Positions 62,955-64,000 of a DNA stretch of 64,000 bases are shown here, one piece after another (position 1 is the first letter of the stretch; each line of letters starts with the position of its first letter). The translations under genes and the position numbers were made by a program. Under the pieces are notes generated by a model. That model had not been told where the DNA came from. It was given only the letters and a program-made list of their open reading frames with translations, and ran no database searches. Source of the stretch: Prevotella scopos JCM 17725 (lineage in GTDB: Bacteria > Bacteroidota > Bacteroidia > Bacteroidales > Bacteroidaceae); contig NZ_CP072390.1 of assembly GCF_018127785.1 (NCBI RefSeq), forward strand, positions 62,001-126,000, read 5' to 3'.

Positions 62955-64000
62955 ATGAGAACTATGATATATTCTCTCGCTCTCATCGCATCTTTATCAG
63001 TCTCACTAACGAGCTGTAGCGATGATAAGACCATTGTTGAGGAAAAAGATTGGAATACAACAACTTATTTCAAGTCTACAGATGAAATGGGGCAAGCTAC
63101 CTTTTATAAGCCAACTGTTGGATTTGTTGGAGACCCAATGCCTTTCTTTGATCCTAAAACAAAGAATTTTAAAGTTATGTATTTACAGGACTTTCGTCCA
63201 AATCAGGCAGGTACTTATCATCCTATCTGGGCTGTAGAAACATCAGATGGAGCCAACTACCAATCACTTGGAGAGTTGATTCATTGTGGTGGTATCAATG
63301 AACAGGATGCAGCACTGGGTACAGGTTCTAGCGTTTATAATGATGCTGATGGGTTGTATTATACCTTCTATACAGGTCATAGATATCAAACATCTTCTAC
63401 CAATAATGGTGAGATGGTGATGATGGCAACATCATCCGACTTCAAAACATGGACTAAGAATCGTGTTTTCCGCTTGAAAGGTGATGATTACGGATATAGT
63501 AAAGATGATTTCCGTGATCCCTTTGTCTTCAAGGGCGATGATAATAAATGGCATATGCTTGTCTCAACTCTGAAAGGAAGTAAAGGTCATTTGGCTGAGT
63601 TTACATCAGATGATCTTAAGACGTGGACCCATGCCGGAACGTTCATGACCATGATGTGGGACCGATTCTATGAATGTCCTGATGTGTTCAAGATGGGTGA
63701 TTGGTGGTATCTTGTTTATAGTGAAAAGCATTCAGCTATCCGTCGTGTGCAGTATTTCAAAGGTAAGACTCTTAATGAACTGAAGGCTTGTACACAGAAT
63801 GATGCTGGTTTATGGCCTGATGGACATGAGGGATTCTTAGATAGTCGTGGCTTCTATGCAGGTAAAACTGCGAGTGATGGTCAGAATCGCTATATTTGGG
63901 GATGGTGTCCAACACGTCCAGGTAAGGATAATGCTGCTGTTGGTGCTGCTCCTAATGAACCTGAGTGGGCTGGCAACCTTGTTGTTCACCGTCTCATACA
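62955..64000 (+). CDS. GH32 family fructan hydrolase lipoprotein, 3' end cut by window
   Basis: The first 348 residues; the gene runs off the right edge. Signal peptide with lipobox LTSC. The GH32 five-blade propeller motifs are present: GFVGDPMPFFDPK (nucleophile Asp in the WMNDPNG-equivalent block), DDFRDPFVFKGDD (the RDP transition-state motif) and FYECPDVFKMGDWW (the EC acid/base motif). GH32 enzymes cleave levan, inulin or sucrose. As a surface lipoprotein following the DUF4960 gene, it is probably the outer endo-acting enzyme (BT1760-like). Endo versus exo action cannot be decided from the motifs alone. Confidence 0.9.
   Translation, partial: MRTMIYSLALIASLSVSLTSCSDDKTIVEEKDWNTTTYFKSTDEMGQATFYKPTVGFVGDPMPFFDPKTKNFKVMYLQDFRPNQAGTYHPIWAVETSDGANYQSLGELIHCGGINEQDAALGTGSSVYNDADGLYYTFYTGHRYQTSSTNNGEMVMMATSSDFKTWTKNRVFRLKGDDYGYSKDDFRDPFVFKGDDNKWHMLVSTLKGSKGHLAEFTSDDLKTWTHAGTFMTMMWDRFYECPDVFKMGDWWYLVYSEKHSAIRRVQYFKGKTLNELKACTQNDAGLWPDGHEGFLDSRGFYAGKTASDGQNRYIWGWCPTRPGKDNAAVGAAPNEPEWAGNLVVHRLI

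Overview
The window reads as chromosomal DNA of a Bacteroidetes bacterium, most likely an (oral) Prevotella. It is A+T-rich. Promoters follow the Bacteroidetes pattern (a -7 box TAnnTTTG with TTTG or TTG about 19-21 bp upstream). It encodes a SusC/SusD pair, a hybrid two-component system, type IX secretion parts (PorU, PorV), an S46 dipeptidyl-peptidase, DUF6377 regulators, fimbrillin-like lipoproteins and a BspA-type leucine-rich-repeat enzyme. The species is inferred, not proven.

Layout. 1-2.8 kb: the start of a SusB-like GH97 alpha-glucosidase, divergent from a membrane-bound DUF6377 (SusR-like) regulator. 2.88-3.97 kb: a complete insertion sequence with an 8-bp target duplication and a frameshifted transposase. 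4-5.5 kb: two small lipoproteins. 5.8-11.7 kb: a leucine-rich-repeat/GH66 dextranase-like enzyme and a second DUF6377 regulator. 11.8-15.4 kb: a decayed membrane-protein gene, an SH3-domain protein and a large lipoprotein. 15.6-21.7 kb: pnp, a long intergenic region with a mobile element and a candidate small RNA, a DEAD-box helicase with a structured leader, and a small membrane protein. 21.8-34.2 kb: S46 peptidase, flippase, SpmAB-like fusion, an unknown protein, GH16 glucanase, LOG-family protein, flavodiiron protein, PfkB sugar kinase and M16 peptidase. 34.3-37.6 kb: NADH dehydrogenase II and a thioredoxin-fold lipoprotein. 38-47.6 kb (all minus strand): rplM-rpsI-rpsB-tsf, then an FAH-family enzyme, porU, porV and ispF. 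48-52.6 kb: a lactonase-like beta-propeller and a fimbrillin-family lipoprotein with a 55-residue peptide gene just upstream. 53.7-64 kb: a fructan (levan/inulin-type) utilisation locus, made of a hybrid two-component sensor with a periplasmic sugar-binding domain, then susC, susD, a DUF4960 lipoprotein and a GH32 enzyme cut by the window end.

How it fits together. The cell appears adapted to glycans at a surface: alpha-glucans (GH97), dextran (GH66), beta-glucan (GH16) and fructan (GH32 locus). The GH66 and GH16 enzymes end in the same kind of C-terminal tail, and the window encodes type IX secretion components that may export such proteins.

The most notable non-coding content is (a) three copies of a roughly 282-303 bp non-coding mobile element with 8-bp target duplications and (b) arrays of 13-bp palindromes spaced at exactly 22 bp, found inside that element and, with different arm sequences, at unrelated intergenic sites. 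Also notable is a small-peptide family placed directly upstream of, or fused in frame to, large surface lipoproteins. I saw no tRNA, rRNA or CRISPR array.
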